From Planctomycetaceae bacterium (GTDB taxonomy: Bacteria > Planctomycetota > Planctomycetia > Pirellulales > Thermoguttaceae): a stretch of 6,657 bases of DNA. The notes beneath the pieces were generated by a model, which saw only the letters and a program-made list of their open reading frames with translations, did no database searches and was not told the origin of the DNA. The stretch spans positions 1-6,657 of the forward strand of contig JAIROD010000689.1 in NCBI GenBank assembly GCA_031257725.1, in the 5' to 3' direction. The position numbers were made by a program, and so were the translations under genes. Shown here piece by piece: positions 1 through 6,657 of the stretch (the first letter of the stretch is position 1; every line of letters begins with the position of its first letter).

Positions 1-115
1 TTTAGGAATTGCTTAAAAAAGTACACCAAGACCAACGACGTAATCGATTCTACGCCATCCTCCTTTTATCTTATCGTTTTTGCAGTTTTGACCTTTGATC
101 CGGCAAGTCCTGCAA

Positions 116-332
116 GGACTATTAAGTAAAATACTTTATTAACCGTATGCTTTAGCTTACGGTAAAAGAAGCCCACTTACTACCTTTACTATTTACTAAA
201 AAGTCCCGCATGGGACGACACTTGAATATAGAGACCGTTTTCAAGTGTCGTCCCTGCGGGACTTGATGGTGTGTAACCGCCTAGACCGTAAGCTAAAGCA
301 TACGGTTAATAAAGTATTTTACTTAATAGTCC
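116..332. repeat. Long inverted-repeat element with 48-bp perfect arms
   Basis: The arms at 116-163 and 285-332 are exact reverse complements over all 48 bases, checked base by base. They enclose 121 bp, which contains a second, nested inverted repeat (201-225 with 241-264). No coding potential is seen inside. Symmetry continues imperfectly outward, because both ends run into short AGTCC/GGACT-type dyads (106-120 and 328-342). It could be a MITE-like non-autonomous element, a cruciform-forming site or a large structured RNA; the sequence alone does not decide. Confidence 0.85.
201..264. repeat. Nested inverted repeat inside the 48-bp-arm element
   Basis: The left arm 201-225 pairs with 241-264. 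All bases match except one extra A in the left arm, giving a stem of about 24 bp around a 15-nt loop. Each arm also contains its own GTCCC/GGGAC mini-dyad, so alternative folds are possible. There is no T-run right after either arm, so it does not look like a simple terminator. Confidence 0.8.
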
Positions 333-434
333 CATGCGGGACGGAATCGTTACCGCTTTTGCTATAGTTTCGATGTTCGAGTAGGGTTAGAGAAAATGTC
401 TAATATACTGCAAACGGTTATAAATGGGTTGTTT

Positions 435-490
435 TAGGAACGCAGTCGTCCCGACTGCATTATTGTGCGGGCGAGACGCCCGCGTTCCTA
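435..490. repeat. Cloverleaf-like double-hairpin palindromic repeat
   Basis: An outer 9-bp stem (TAGGAACGC 435-443 with GCGTTCCTA 482-490) closes two perfect 7-bp hairpins: GCAGTCG-TCC-CGACTGC (442-458) and GCGGGCG-AGA-CGCCCGC (467-483). The inner stems share two bases with the outer stem at each side. The block is GC-rich within AT-rich surroundings, like a REP-type dispersed palindromic unit. Similar intergenic units beginning GGAACGC occur, from memory, in other planctomycete genomes; that was not checked. Confidence 0.7.
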
Positions 491-520
491 TAAAAGGCAC
501 TTTTGTTACCGTTTATAGTT

Positions 521-605
521 TTTCTACCAAAATGTTCGTCCCTAACGGGACGAACATTTTTTAATTGACATCATTTTCTACCAATATGTTGTCCCTAACG
601 GGACA
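521..605. repeat. Two direct copies of a GTCCCTAACGGGAC hairpin unit
   Basis: The stretch 521-551 (TTTCTACCAAAATGT... into the dyad) is repeated at about 575-604 with small changes, each copy ending in GTCCC-TAAC-GGGAC. The second copy has only a 6-bp stem (590-595 with 600-605), whereas the first has extended arms of 14 bp. Confidence 0.6.
529..562 (+). terminator. Hairpin with T-run, GTCCC/GGGAC repeat family
   Basis: A perfect 14-bp stem (529-542 with 547-560) with loop TAAC is followed by T residues through 562, so on the plus strand it has the shape of an intrinsic terminator. No plus-strand gene lies upstream in the window, and its core GTCCC-TAAC-GGGAC recurs at 591-604. It may therefore be a dispersed repeat rather than a dedicated terminator. 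Confidence 0.45.
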
Positions 606-642
606 GAGAAATGAACATTCACCGCTACTGAATAGTTACAAT

Positions 643-700
643 AAAAGAGTACGCAACCCCTAAAATTATTGACTGTATTGAAGGGGTTACGATCTCTTTT
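643..700 (-). terminator. Bidirectional terminator after the lipoprotein gene
   Basis: The arms 643-661 and 682-700 pair over 19 positions with three mismatches. The outer ends are AAAAGAG and CTCTTTT, so whichever strand is transcribed, a GC-containing stem ends in T residues. It lies 18 bases beyond the lipoprotein stop codon, where a minus-strand intrinsic terminator is expected. Confidence 0.65.
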
Positions 701-717
701 GTCGATATTTATTAATA

Positions 718-1182
718 TCAATGTTTTTCCATAGAATTCACTGATGCGTTATAGCGTTCTACTTCGATATTGAAGACCTGCGAACTTTTGACATTCAATA
801 CGAAACCCGATGTTTCAGGATTTTCATATTTTGGATGGATTACTCGCTCATACAAGGGTTTTCCGCTATCCGGCGGATAAAATATTTCTGTATTGATAAT
901 GTAAACTTTATATTCTCCGGCAGGAAGTCCGTCTTTAGCGCGATTTGATCCGACAACATAATTTCCATTCTTATCAATGGGTCCACGCGCCGTGTGATTT
1001 TCTGAAGCGAAAATGACCATGCCGCAATTTAACGGCGATTTGTCATCGGAAAAAACAACTTGCCCATGAATTTCGGGATTGCCGCACCCAATCACAGTAA
1101 GTATTGCCCCCAAAAGTAAACACAAAAATATGTTTTTTGCCTTTACGGTAACATCAGCAATTAAATTTATTTTTGTCAACAT
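718..1182 (-). CDS. Small lipoprotein with carboxypeptidase-regulatory/transthyretin-like domain
   Basis: This predicts a 154-residue exported lipoprotein. The chosen ATG at 1182 is preceded by a strong Shine-Dalgarno (AAAGGAG, six bases before the start). A longer open frame to 1344 exists but would bury the signal peptide, so it is not used. Residues 14-32 form a Lys-led hydrophobic signal ending in lipobox V-I-G-C, with Cys33 as the predicted lipidated residue. The mature part begins GNPEIHGQVVFSDD and carries a GLPAGEYKVYI turn, typical of the small beta-sandwich proteins found beside DUF1559 genes in Planctomycetes. Its role is unknown; it is probably anchored in the outer membrane or periplasm. 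It lies 177 bases downstream of the DUF1559 gene on the same strand, but hairpins in between suggest separate or attenuated transcription. Codons are unremarkable and the frame is intact. Confidence 0.85.
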   Translation of the reverse strand: MLTKINLIADVTVKAKNIFLCLLLGAILTVIGCGNPEIHGQVVFSDDKSPLNCGMVIFASENHTARGPIDKNGNYVVGSNRAKDGLPAGEYKVYIINTEIFYPPDSGKPLYERVIHPKYENPETSGFVLNVKSSQVFNIEVERYNASVNSMEKH

Positions 1183-1194
1183 TTTTTCTCCTTT
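1176..1194 (-). promoter_or_regulatory. Ribosome binding site fixing the lipoprotein start
   Basis: Read on the minus strand, AAAGGAGAAAAA leads directly into ATG at 1182. This good purine-rich site decides the start in favour of the 154-residue form, which begins just before the lipoprotein signal peptide. Confidence 0.8.
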
Positions 1195-1224
1195 TGTCCT
1201 TTGGTGATATTTCAGTAAAATTTT

Positions 1225-1245
1225 CAAAGTTAACGTTAAACTTTG
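1225..1245. repeat. Near-perfect palindrome upstream of the lipoprotein gene
   Basis: CAAAGTTAACGTTAAACTTTG is symmetric apart from one extra A, centred on AACGTT. It lies about 43-63 bases upstream of the lipoprotein start codon, so it could be an operator or part of the leader. No regulator is identified. Confidence 0.45.
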
Positions 1246-1255
1246 GAATAATTTA

Positions 1256-1289
1256 TCGATTTCAATCGACAGAAGTCGATTGAAATCGA
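1256..1289. repeat. 15-bp perfect hairpin in the DUF1559-lipoprotein gap
   Basis: TCGATTTCAATCGAC (1256-1270) pairs perfectly with 1275-1289 around the loop AGAA. It lies between the two minus-strand genes. No clear T-run follows on the minus strand, so it is more likely a structured leader or a protein-binding dyad than a terminator. Confidence 0.65.
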
Positions 1290-1301
1290 AATGATGAAAA
1301 T

Positions 1302-1345
1302 TGTGTTGCTTACGGAATGACAAGAGACAAACCGTAAGCAACACA
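1302..1345 (-). terminator. Hairpin just after the DUF1559 stop codon
   Basis: A perfect 14-bp stem (1302-1315 with 1332-1345; the minus-strand transcript starts TGTGTTGCTTACGG) has a 16-nt loop and lies 15 bases beyond the DUF1559 stop. It is followed on the minus strand by AATTTTCATC, a weak T-rich tail. It may terminate or stabilise the DUF1559 transcript and make the downstream lipoprotein gene a separate or reduced unit. Confidence 0.55.
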
Positions 1346-1359
1346 GCACAATCTAAAAG

Positions 1360-2665
1360 TTACGGAATTGTAGCCATTTCTCCGTCATCAACCGTGCCAA
1401 GATTCGCCAGAATATCCACATTGATTGTTGTGGGAAGTCCGTGAACGGAACCATCTCCTGCTAAAAAGTTGCAGATATTTCCGTGAGCCGCCCCGAAAGC
1501 AGCCCTGAATTGCATGACATAATTAGCGTCCTGTATATCGGAAGTAACGATACCAGGCTTGTGGTCGGTGTAGGGAGTCTCAGCAGCTCTATAATGACGT
1601 ACAACTCGCCCTGAGGCAACTCCACGATATTCTCCCGTAATCAGCATGGAACAATCCACTTGATTAGATGGTCGAGGATCGGCATCCGCTGCCCATATAT
1701 CATCAATACATTTTCCAATTAGCCCTGAAGGGATATGCTTTTCGCCAAAGAAAAGTTGGTTACTCAATCCGTCGGAGATACGACTAAAATTATCTTGAGG
1801 TTGCCATGTGTTTCCGTCGTGATCAATCAAAGAAGCCATCCGGAATGCACCACGAAGAGAATTGTTGACGAATGGAGTTTCTGCCTTACCAATCCACCAC
1901 CAAAATCCGGTTGTACTAGGATCTTCATTAACATAAGAAAACACCATTGCGTAGTCGGTTACCGGTCCACTGACCATATTCTGACCATGATCATTATCAA
2001 CACCAATAGTGCCGTCGTTTCCTGACTCAGCGATCCTTCTCCCTCGACTTGGGCAGATGGTGATAGGAACAGATGCATGTTCTTTCTGTTGTTCTGGTGT
2101 AAGATGTGCCCACCATGCGTGGGTAAAATACACATTAAATCCTTTTTTCCCGTTGAAATTAGCATTGGCGTACTGATCGTAAAGAGCTTCTTGCTCCATG
2201 TGAGGATAGATTAGAGGCCAAATAGTTGCCCGTTTCCATCGCGTATCCTCTATAGCGGTAACATAGCCGCCGCCCAATCCGCAACCGATACAAGCCGGCG
2301 GTAAGCCTTGCTTGGTATCATGAAAATTGTGAATAGCCAATCCGAGTTGTTTTAGATTGTTTGTACACTGCATCCGTCTTGCAGCCTCCCTCGCCGCCTG
2401 AACCGCTGGCAACAGAAGTGCGATTAACATACCGATAATCGCAATCACCACAAGAAGTTCGACCAACGTAAAGCCGAACGGTGAAGACCGGAAAAGAGTT
2501 GAGAATTTTGCAGAAAAATGTCGGAAAACCGGAGACTTTCCGCTATCCGTTATTAACTTTCTTATATATACGGCCCCCCCCCCCCTGTCTTGCCCATTTT
2601 AACATTTGGCAATTTTCAAAGAAAAACGCCAAAATCCCAACCAAACACATCACTACATTTTTCAT
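1360..2665 (-). CDS. DUF1559 / H-X9-DG pseudopilin-like protein, frame interrupted at a G12 tract
   Basis: This is a planctomycete DUF1559 protein: an N-terminal type IV pilin-like (class III signal) helix and a large secreted C-terminal domain of unknown function. The hallmark is GFTLVELLVVIAIIG, then QAAREAARRMQCTNNLKQLGLAIHNFHD; near the C-terminus H-X9-DG is present (HGNICNFLAGDG). The uninterrupted frame runs from 1360 to a stop at 2599-2601, but has no ATG or GTG ahead of FTLVELL. The only candidate, TTG at 2466, would start inside the pilin motif and delete the peptidase site. The plausible start is ATG at 2665, with Shine-Dalgarno AAGGAG, connected through a run of 12 G (2574-2585). 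With 11 G it gives 434 residues, with cleavage expected between Gly64 and Phe65 and Glu69 as the pilin +5 residue. The N-terminal extension of about 64 residues, with its own hydrophobic stretch (residues 4-16), is unusual. At 12 G translation stops at 2543-2545. Phase variation, pseudogene and assembly error all remain possible. Confidence 0.8.
2574..2585. repeat. Homopolymer tract of 12 C (G12 on the coding strand)
   Basis: Twelve consecutive C on the plus strand lie within the start region of the DUF1559 gene. On the coding strand the tract joins the ATG at 2665 (MKNVVMCLVGILAFFF...) to the FTLVELLVV frame. Frame arithmetic: 11 or 14 G puts the two in frame; 12 gives a stop at 2543-2545. 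From the alternative ATG at 2597, 10 or 13 G would be in frame. Tracts of this length are prone to slipped-strand mispairing. Confidence 0.9.
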
Positions 2666-2680
2666 TGTCAATCTCCTTAT
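2663..2680 (-). promoter_or_regulatory. Strong ribosome binding site upstream of the DUF1559 leader
   Basis: On the minus strand AAGGAGATTGACAATG gives a consensus Shine-Dalgarno seven bases before the ATG at 2665. It is the best initiation site between the promoter and the pseudopilin motif, and supports translation entering the G tract from MKNVV. Confidence 0.75.
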
Positions 2681-2702
2681 TTTATAAGGTTTCATTGGAA
2701 TA

Positions 2703-2739
2703 ATTGCGATTCGCTTACCGCAAAACAACGTATCGCAAT
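2703..2739 (-). promoter_or_regulatory. Stem-loop in the predicted 5' leader of the DUF1559 gene
   Basis: ATTGCGAT (2703-2710) and ATCGCAAT (2732-2739) form a perfect 8-bp stem around a 21-nt loop. It falls between the predicted promoter and the ribosome binding site, so it would be in the mRNA leader. No riboswitch class is recognised. Confidence 0.4.
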
Positions 2740-2753
2740 CGAATTAGATTCAA

Positions 2754-2782
2754 ATTTTACATGGAACCGAATAAATTGTCAA
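2754..2782 (-). promoter_or_regulatory. Sigma70-like promoter for the DUF1559 gene
   Basis: On the minus strand TTGACA (2782-2777) and TAAAAT (2759-2754) are separated by exactly 17 bases. Initiation would be near 2747, leaving a leader of about 80 nt before the ATG at 2665. The perfect -35 and correct spacing make this the best promoter in the window; it is not experimentally supported here. Confidence 0.6.
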
Positions 2783-2852
2783 CAGGATTTTTTCTTTTTG
2801 AAAGAAATTTTTTTGATCTTTCGGAATTTCCGGCGAATCATTGCCAATGGGA

Positions 2853-2950
2853 ATCTCTCATCATTCAGACTTTACCGAAAGTTAACAGCGTGAGCTTGCC
2901 CCGCGTTGTTAGACTTAACCCCCAAACACGGGGTGAACCCCGTCGTTAAC
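2853..2950 (-). repeat. Dispersed repeat, copy A (partial, reverse orientation)
   Basis: The reverse complement of this stretch matches 3991-4090 and the right part of 4274-4429, at about 85 percent by eye. It keeps the terminal ATCTCTCATCATTCA at 2853-2867 and the shared core (GCTTGCCCCGCGTTGTT, ACGGGG/CCCCGT dyad). The AT-rich half and second terminal repeat of the other copies are missing beyond 2950, so it is truncated or a shorter subtype. It lies 28 bases past the nucleotidyltransferase stop. Confidence 0.8.
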
Positions 2951-2961
2951 GAACAACGACG
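2928..2961 (-). terminator. Hairpins downstream of the nucleotidyltransferase gene
   Basis: Two small stems follow the stop codon in the minus-strand direction: CGTCGTT/AACGACG (2941-2947 with 2955-2961) and ACGGGG/CCCCGT (2928-2933 with 2938-2943). They overlap and exclude each other. The T-run that follows the second stem in copy B is degraded here to GTTTGGGGG, so termination would be weak. Confidence 0.3.
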
Positions 2962-2977
2962 AGGGTAAATACCGCTG

Positions 2978-3769
2978 TTAACAAATACGAAACGTCGAAC
3001 TGATCATAATTTGATCGCGAAACAAATCATTGAGCGGTTTTAAAGAAGTGGACTTTGTTACGTTTTGTTGAAGTTGAAGAGTTTCCCGATGCCGGTTCAT
3101 CGTTTCCGTCAACCAGTAAACCAATTCTTTTGAAAGTTTAATTGGTTCCTTATCAACAGACACTGCTTTTTGCTGAATTTTATCGATAACTTCGTTGGTC
3201 AACGCCAGTGGGAGAAAATCCGTTTCCAGAATTTTTTGAAATTCTGTTGGCGGCATGGTTTCGTGTGCTTCGATCCATTCACAAGCCAAAAGCGGACGAA
3301 CCACATAAAAAAAACGGTTAATACCAATAGACAATCCCTGCATTCCCTGATTAAACGCCTGCTCCGCAATTTTGAAATAATGAAACAAGGCTCGTTTTTT
3401 TTGAAAATAAACCGGAATGAGTGCGGTTAAGCGGGCAATAAATTCCAAATCACCACCGTAAACAACCGGACTTTGAATTTGTTCATTTAATGAAACGTTA
3501 CAAACGGAAAACATGCGAAGAGCTTTTCGCAGTTCAAAACCGGAAATGTCAATATTATCGGGAAAAACAGTTTCAATAGTTTCATGCCGATCTTCAATAG
3601 AGAGATACCAATGAGCGGCATGGGCATAAATGAACCGGATATCATAATCGCTGTCCGGTGAAGGAAGTCCCCAAGCACGGCTTCCCGATTCAGCGGCAAA
3701 AAGAAGTCGGCAGTCATATTGACGCGTTAAATCTGTTAAATGTTGTGTGATTGTTGGATTGGTATCCAT
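2978..3769 (-). CDS. Nucleotidyltransferase, RlaP/YcgL-like (PF10127 type)
   Basis: This 263-residue protein matches the predicted DNA-polymerase-beta-like nucleotidyltransferase family that includes B. subtilis YcgL and the RNA-repair-associated RlaP proteins. Visible motifs are the nucleotide-binding GSRAWG (residues 29-34), the paired metal-binding carboxylates S-D-Y-D (Asp41, Asp43), a likely third carboxylate in NIDISGFELRKAL (Asp74), and the family signature LNEQIQSPVVY (residues 94-104). The remainder is a helical region. It should therefore be catalytically competent, transferring a nucleotide to an unknown substrate in the cytoplasm. No RNA ligase or other repair gene adjoins it here, so a repair role cannot be argued from context. 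The ATG at 3769 has only a weak upstream purine stretch (TTAGAGCA), but it begins just before the first conserved block and fits the family length. It appears to be a single-gene unit. Confidence 0.85.
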   Translation of the reverse strand: MDTNPTITQHLTDLTRQYDCRLLFAAESGSRAWGLPSPDSDYDIRFIYAHAAHWYLSIEDRHETIETVFPDNIDISGFELRKALRMFSVCNVSLNEQIQSPVVYGGDLEFIARLTALIPVYFQKKRALFHYFKIAEQAFNQGMQGLSIGINRFFYVVRPLLACEWIEAHETMPPTEFQKILETDFLPLALTNEVIDKIQQKAVSVDKEPIKLSKELVYWLTETMNRHRETLQLQQNVTKSTSLKPLNDLFRDQIMISSTFRIC

Positions 3770-3936
3770 TGCTCTAATTGGGTTGGGTTGGTTCTGTTCG
3801 GCTTACAGGAACTCTTATTGGAATATTATTTTCGGTTTTTTTTGTAATTTTTCAAGATGTTGCCATATTTGATTTAAAAAACATTTGTCTTTATTGTTCT
3901 TATCGTTCTTATCGTTAATTTTAGGGACATTAGGGC

Positions 3937-4090
3937 ATCTCTCATCATTCAATTTTTTATTTTCAACCTATTAATTAATAGTTAATAATAGTTAACGACG
4001 GGGGTTACCCCGTGTTTTTTAGTTAAGTCGAACAACGCGGGGCAAGCCCATGCCGTTAAAACGTTCGGTAAATTCTGAATGAGGAGAGAT
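3937..4090 (+). repeat. Dispersed repeat, copy B, with terminal inverted repeats
   Basis: This 154-bp unit is bounded by ATCTCTCATCATTCAATT (3937-3954) and the near-reverse complement AATTCTGAATGAGGAGAGAT (4071-4090). It matches copy C nearly end to end and copy A over its right two thirds. The core contains ACGGGG-GTTA-CCCCGT followed by GTTTTTT (3998-4020), terminator-like in the plus direction. The form resembles a MITE; there is no coding capacity and no clear target-site duplication. Confidence 0.8.
3998..4020 (+). terminator. Terminator-like hairpin inside repeat copy B
   Basis: A six-base stem ACGGGG/CCCCGT with loop GTTA is followed by G and six T. It could stop plus-strand transcription entering from upstream of dxr. 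Copy C keeps a shorter GGGG-TTA-CCCC stem with the same T-run, which supports a conserved property of the repeat. Confidence 0.4.
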
Positions 4091-4233
4091 TCCCATTAGG
4101 AACAATAAGGGCATTGGGGAACAAATAATTTGGTGATTAAAAACGCCTGATTTTTTACTTGCTTGTCGGTAATGATCAAAAAGAATATAATAAATCTCGC
4201 TCAATCTTATTTTTATCATGTTCCAACCATTTT

Positions 4234-4268
4234 AAATAATAAATAATAAATAATAAACAATAAACAAT
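4234..4268. repeat. Heptanucleotide tandem repeat
   Basis: Five consecutive 7-bp units are present: AAATAAT three times, then AAACAAT twice. The tract ends five bases before repeat copy C. Copy number is likely variable between strains; no function can be assigned. Confidence 0.8.
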
Positions 4269-4273
4269 AGGAC

Positions 4274-4429
4274 ATCTCTCATAATTCAATTTTTTATTTT
4301 CAACCCATTAGTTAATTGTTAATAGCTAATAGTTAGCGATTGGGGTTACCCCGTGTTTTTTAGTTAAGTCGAACAACGCGGGGCAAGCCCACGCCGTTAA
4401 CGTTCGGTAAATTCTGAATGATGAGAGAT
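4274..4429 (+). repeat. Dispersed repeat, copy C, abutting dxr
   Basis: A 156-bp unit in the same orientation as copy B. Its ends are ATCTCTCATAATTCAATT (4274-4291) and AAATTCTGAATGATGAGAGAT-type (4409-4429). The inverted symmetry may continue outward as ATAGG/CCTAT, giving terminal repeats of about 22 bp. It ends only 20 bases before the dxr ATG, so it must supply or replace part of the dxr upstream region. Confidence 0.8.
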
Positions 4430-4449
4430 TCCCTATAAACAATAGTACG

Positions 4450-5796
4450 ATGTCAGTACCTTCCTTTCCCCGACGAGTTGCGATTTTAGGTTCCAGCGGA
4501 AGTATTGGGCGTAACGCTCTTGAAGTCATTGCCGAATCAGAGGGACGACTCGAAGCGGTTTTGCTTTCTGTTCATCGCCGGACAGATATTTTGGCGGCAC
4601 AAATTCGTCAACTGGCAGTTCGGAGTGTTGCCGAACATATTCATGCCGCCGTGAAAAATACCACTCACCCCAAAATAACTCTTCCACATTGGGTTGTTGT
4701 TACAGATGAAACCGCAGATCGGACGCCATTGGAAGATTTGCCGTCAGGCATCGAGGTTTTTTTCGGTCACGATGCTCTTTGTCAACTGGTTCGGCATTCC
4801 GAAATTGATATTGTGTTGTCGGCAATTGTTGGGAGTGCCGGTTTGACCAGTACGTGGTCAGCTCTTGAAGTGGGGAAAATGGTTGCGTTGGCGAATAAGG
4901 AATCGTTGGTGATGGGCGGCTCACTCATCACTGATCTTGCACAAAAAAACGGCGGCTTACTCATTCCCGTCGATAGCGAACACAGCGCGATTATGCAATC
5001 ACTCCAAAGTTGGAAAATGGAAAGCGGATTGCCGGAATCGGAAAACTTTGAAAGTTCGGGAAATCCTGAAAATTCAGGGAACAAAATAATATCGGGAGAA
5101 AGTCAAAATAATCAATCGACATTTTCCAATTTCCAATCAGTGATTCACAAAATAATTTTAACCGCCAGTGGTGGACCGTTTCGGTCATGGACACTGGAAG
5201 AACTTGCCAAAGTAACCGTTCGTGACGCACTCGCCCATCCAACTTGGGAAATGGGTAAAAAAATCACCGTTGATTCCGCAACCTTGATGAATAAAGCTCT
5301 CGAAATTATTGAGGCACGTTGGTTTTTCGGGATTCCTGTTGGTAAAATCGAAATTGTGATTCATCCGCAATCCATTGTTCACTCAATGGTTGAATTTGTG
5401 GACGGTTCCACGATTGCTCAAATGAGTCCGCCGGACATGCGATTACCGATCCAATTGGCGTTGAATTACCCAAACCGTTTCAACGGTCCTTCGTTACGGC
5501 TTGATTGGAAAAAGATCTTGTCGCTTGAGTTTTATCCGCCGGATATAGAACGTTTTCCGGCGTTGGCTCTTGGATTGGAAGTTGCGGAGGTTGCGGGAAC
5601 TGCGGGTGCGGTGGTGAACGCCGCCAATGAAACAGCGGTTACCGCATTTCTCGAAAACCGCTTGCCATTTCAGGAAATCGTCAAAATTTGCCGTGTAGTG
5701 CTGGAACATCACCACTATGAACAACGCCCAACACTCACTCGACTCTTAGAACTTGACCAATGGGCAAGAAAAGAAGCAGAACAACGAATCGGATAA
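4450..5796 (+). CDS. dxr: 1-deoxy-D-xylulose 5-phosphate reductoisomerase
   Basis: Dxr (IspC) converts 1-deoxy-D-xylulose 5-phosphate to 2-C-methyl-D-erythritol 4-phosphate with NADPH, the committed step of the MEP isoprenoid pathway, in the cytoplasm. Family motifs are all present: NADPH-binding GSSGSIG (residues 14-20), ALANKES (146-152), metal ligands in VDSEHSAI (Asp175, Glu177) and NKALE (Glu285), substrate loop ASGGPFR (239-245), HPTWEMGKKITVDSATLMNK (263-282), HPQSIVHSMVEF and C-terminal NAANETAVTAFL. The protein is 448 residues against about 400 in E. coli. The excess includes a Ser/Asn/Glu/Gly-rich insertion at about 186-230, and the Asp-to-Ser spacing (175 to 240) is 29 residues longer than the E. 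coli 150 to 186. The ATG at 4450 fits the family N-terminus, but no Shine-Dalgarno precedes it. It stands alone, with no other MEP gene in the window. Confidence 0.97.
   Translation: MSVPSFPRRVAILGSSGSIGRNALEVIAESEGRLEAVLLSVHRRTDILAAQIRQLAVRSVAEHIHAAVKNTTHPKITLPHWVVVTDETADRTPLEDLPSGIEVFFGHDALCQLVRHSEIDIVLSAIVGSAGLTSTWSALEVGKMVALANKESLVMGGSLITDLAQKNGGLLIPVDSEHSAIMQSLQSWKMESGLPESENFESSGNPENSGNKIISGESQNNQSTFSNFQSVIHKIILTASGGPFRSWTLEELAKVTVRDALAHPTWEMGKKITVDSATLMNKALEIIEARWFFGIPVGKIEIVIHPQSIVHSMVEFVDGSTIAQMSPPDMRLPIQLALNYPNRFNGPSLRLDWKKILSLEFYPPDIERFPALALGLEVAEVAGTAGAVVNAANETAVTAFLENRLPFQEIVKICRVVLEHHHYEQRPTLTRLLELDQWARKEAEQRIG
5010..5137 (+). repeat. In-frame low-complexity insertion within dxr
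   Basis: This segment encodes about residues 187-229 of Dxr, between the metal-binding DSEHSAI and the ASGGPFR loop. It is rich in Ser, Asn, Glu and Gly, with imperfect internal repetition (ESENFESS, NPENSGN). It is bounded by a 10-bp inverted repeat, TTGGAAAATG (5010-5019) and CATTTTCCAA (5120-5129). The composition differs clearly from the flanking conserved enzyme. Confidence 0.6.
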
Positions 5797-6036
5797 AAAT
5801 AAAATACCTTAACTCAATACCCAATCCAGAACCATAATTAAGTTAAGTCTTATTAGTCCCCGTCGTCTCTAATGTTCCTATTAAACTAACTTCTCCGTTT
5901 GCCCCGCCAAAAGTGATCAAAAGTATCTACACATTTTTCGGTGGTCATTTTGTTGGGGGGGGCATACCATCTTCGTGTTGTAATTTTACCCATTTTAACC
6001 ACCAGCCAGTGAACGCTGGAAAATTCCACAATCCGG
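5797..6036. other. Intergenic region between convergent dxr and the Rpn-like gene
   Basis: No gene is supported. A weak 7-bp dyad (CTTAACT 5808-5814 with AGTTAAG 5841-5847) follows dxr without a T-run. A run of eight G lies at 5955-5962. A minus-strand open frame crosses the region but mainly overlaps the Rpn-like gene in another frame, and has no recognisable domain. Confidence 0.5.
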
Positions 6037-6657
6037 TTATAACAACTCAATAAACTCTTCAATCGTTTTACAATCCAACAATTGCTCGGCAAGTGATTCC
6101 AACACAACCGGATCTTGTTTGGCGTATAATTTTTCTTTAACGTCAACATGAACTTCACCGAAACGTTTGCTCAACTGTCTCAATAACATATTTGCCCCTT
6201 CTTTGGTCCTTCCTTTCTTGATTCCTTTCTTGATTCCTTTCCTGATTCCTTTCCTGATTCCTTTCAATTCTCCGTTAAAAACACCTTTTTCAAAGATTTC
6301 GTCATACAGAGTTTTGACCATTGTGCCGGCCATGTGTTCACCCTCCTTTCCGGGTATTGTTTGTTGAATGCTTTCCTGAATGTTTTTGGGATCAATCGGT
6401 TCACGCGATGCCGTATAATAACAAATCGAATGAACAATTTCTATAATACGGTCATCCCAAGTCATCTCCTTAAAATTAGCAATGATATCGCCGAAATGTT
6501 CAACGGCAGTACCATCGTGAATACGTTTTATTGTTTCTACAACCGCACGAGTTTCCGGACGACCCGGTAAACAATGGTAAGGATGATTGTTTAAGTTGGC
6601 GCGGATGAGTTTCGATTGCGGTACAAATTCTCGTAACTCATCCGGTAACCCCGGAAG
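6037..6657 (-). CDS. Rpn-like PD-(D/E)XK nuclease/transposase family protein, C-terminal part
   Basis: The frame is open to the right edge, so the gene is partial and its N-terminus, including the nuclease catalytic core, lies outside the window. The visible 206 residues begin LPGLPDELREF and include PYHCLPGRPETRAVVETI and ICYYTASREP. They then enter a basic GIRKGIRKGIKKGIKKG repeat and end in a helical tail (LLRQLSKRFGEV ... SLAEQLLDCKTIEEFIELL). Such charged repeats followed by an LLRRLxxRFG-type helix are typical of Rpn / DUF4351-like proteins, which promote RecA-independent recombination or act as selfish nucleases. A start at 6465 is possible on paper, but the coding sequence clearly continues upstream of it with family-like sequence, so it is not accepted. 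It converges on dxr. Family assignment rests on the C-terminal half only and is moderately sure. Confidence 0.7.
   Translation of the reverse strand, partial: LPGLPDELREFVPQSKLIRANLNNHPYHCLPGRPETRAVVETIKRIHDGTAVEHFGDIIANFKEMTWDDRIIEIVHSICYYTASREPIDPKNIQESIQQTIPGKEGEHMAGTMVKTLYDEIFEKGVFNGELKGIRKGIRKGIKKGIKKGRTKEGANMLLRQLSKRFGEVHVDVKEKLYAKQDPVVLESLAEQLLDCKTIEEFIELL
6212..6265 (-). repeat. 12-bp tandem repeat encoding GI(R/K)KG units
   Basis: Four full 12-bp units are present (CCTTTCTTGATT twice, CCTTTCCTGATT twice) plus a half unit. The repeats are in frame and encode Gly-Ile-Arg/Lys-Lys in the Rpn-like protein. Because the unit is a multiple of three, copy-number change would alter the linker length without breaking the frame. 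Confidence 0.85.

Larger units (their letters stand above)
3770..4449. other. 680-bp AT-rich intergenic region
   Basis: No convincing gene lies between the divergently oriented nucleotidyltransferase and dxr genes. The region holds a G-rich GGGTTGGGTTGG stretch beside the nucleotidyltransferase start, two copies of a dispersed repeat (3937-4090 and 4274-4429) and a 7-bp tandem repeat (4234-4268). Small minus-strand open frames here mostly translate the repeats and have no recognisable domain. No clear promoter for either flanking gene was found. Confidence 0.6.

Overview
The window looks like a low-to-moderate GC chromosome segment from a planctomycete, probably a host- or gut-associated relative of the Pirellulales. 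The main evidence is a DUF1559 / H-X9-DG pseudopilin-like protein with the motif FTLVELLVVIAIIG followed by QAAREAARRMQC, next to a small transthyretin-like lipoprotein. That pairing is very common in this phylum. The lineage assignment is inferred from family knowledge; no search was run.

Layout. Positions 1-717 carry no gene and are crowded with inverted repeats: a 48-bp perfect inverted repeat around a nested hairpin, several GTCCC/GGGAC hairpins, a cloverleaf-like double hairpin and a terminator. On the minus strand follow a lipoprotein gene (718-1182) and, upstream of it, the DUF1559 gene (1360 to about 2665). Two large perfect hairpins and a smaller dyad separate them. Next come an intergenic repeat copy (2853-2950), a minus-strand nucleotidyltransferase of the RlaP/YcgL type (2978-3769), and a 680-bp AT-rich gap with two more copies of the same repeat. 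dxr (4450-5796), the second enzyme of the MEP isoprenoid pathway, is the only plus-strand gene. The window ends in the C-terminal part of an Rpn-like PD-(D/E)XK nuclease/transposase-family protein (6037-6657, minus), which runs off the edge.

Most interesting point. The DUF1559 reading frame has no usable start of its own. A sigma70-like promoter, a strong Shine-Dalgarno and an ATG lie upstream, but they are joined to the pseudopilin frame through a run of 12 G (plus-strand C, 2574-2585). At 12 G translation ends in a stop soon after the tract. At 11 or 14 G the same start would read through a complete 434-residue (11 G) protein. This is the architecture of a phase-variable contingency locus, captured in the OFF state, unless the tract length is a sequencing error.

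The genes do not form one pathway. The DUF1559 and lipoprotein genes plausibly form a cell-envelope pair. The nucleotidyltransferase, dxr and the Rpn-like gene are separate units divided by mobile-looking repeats, one of which abuts the dxr start codon.
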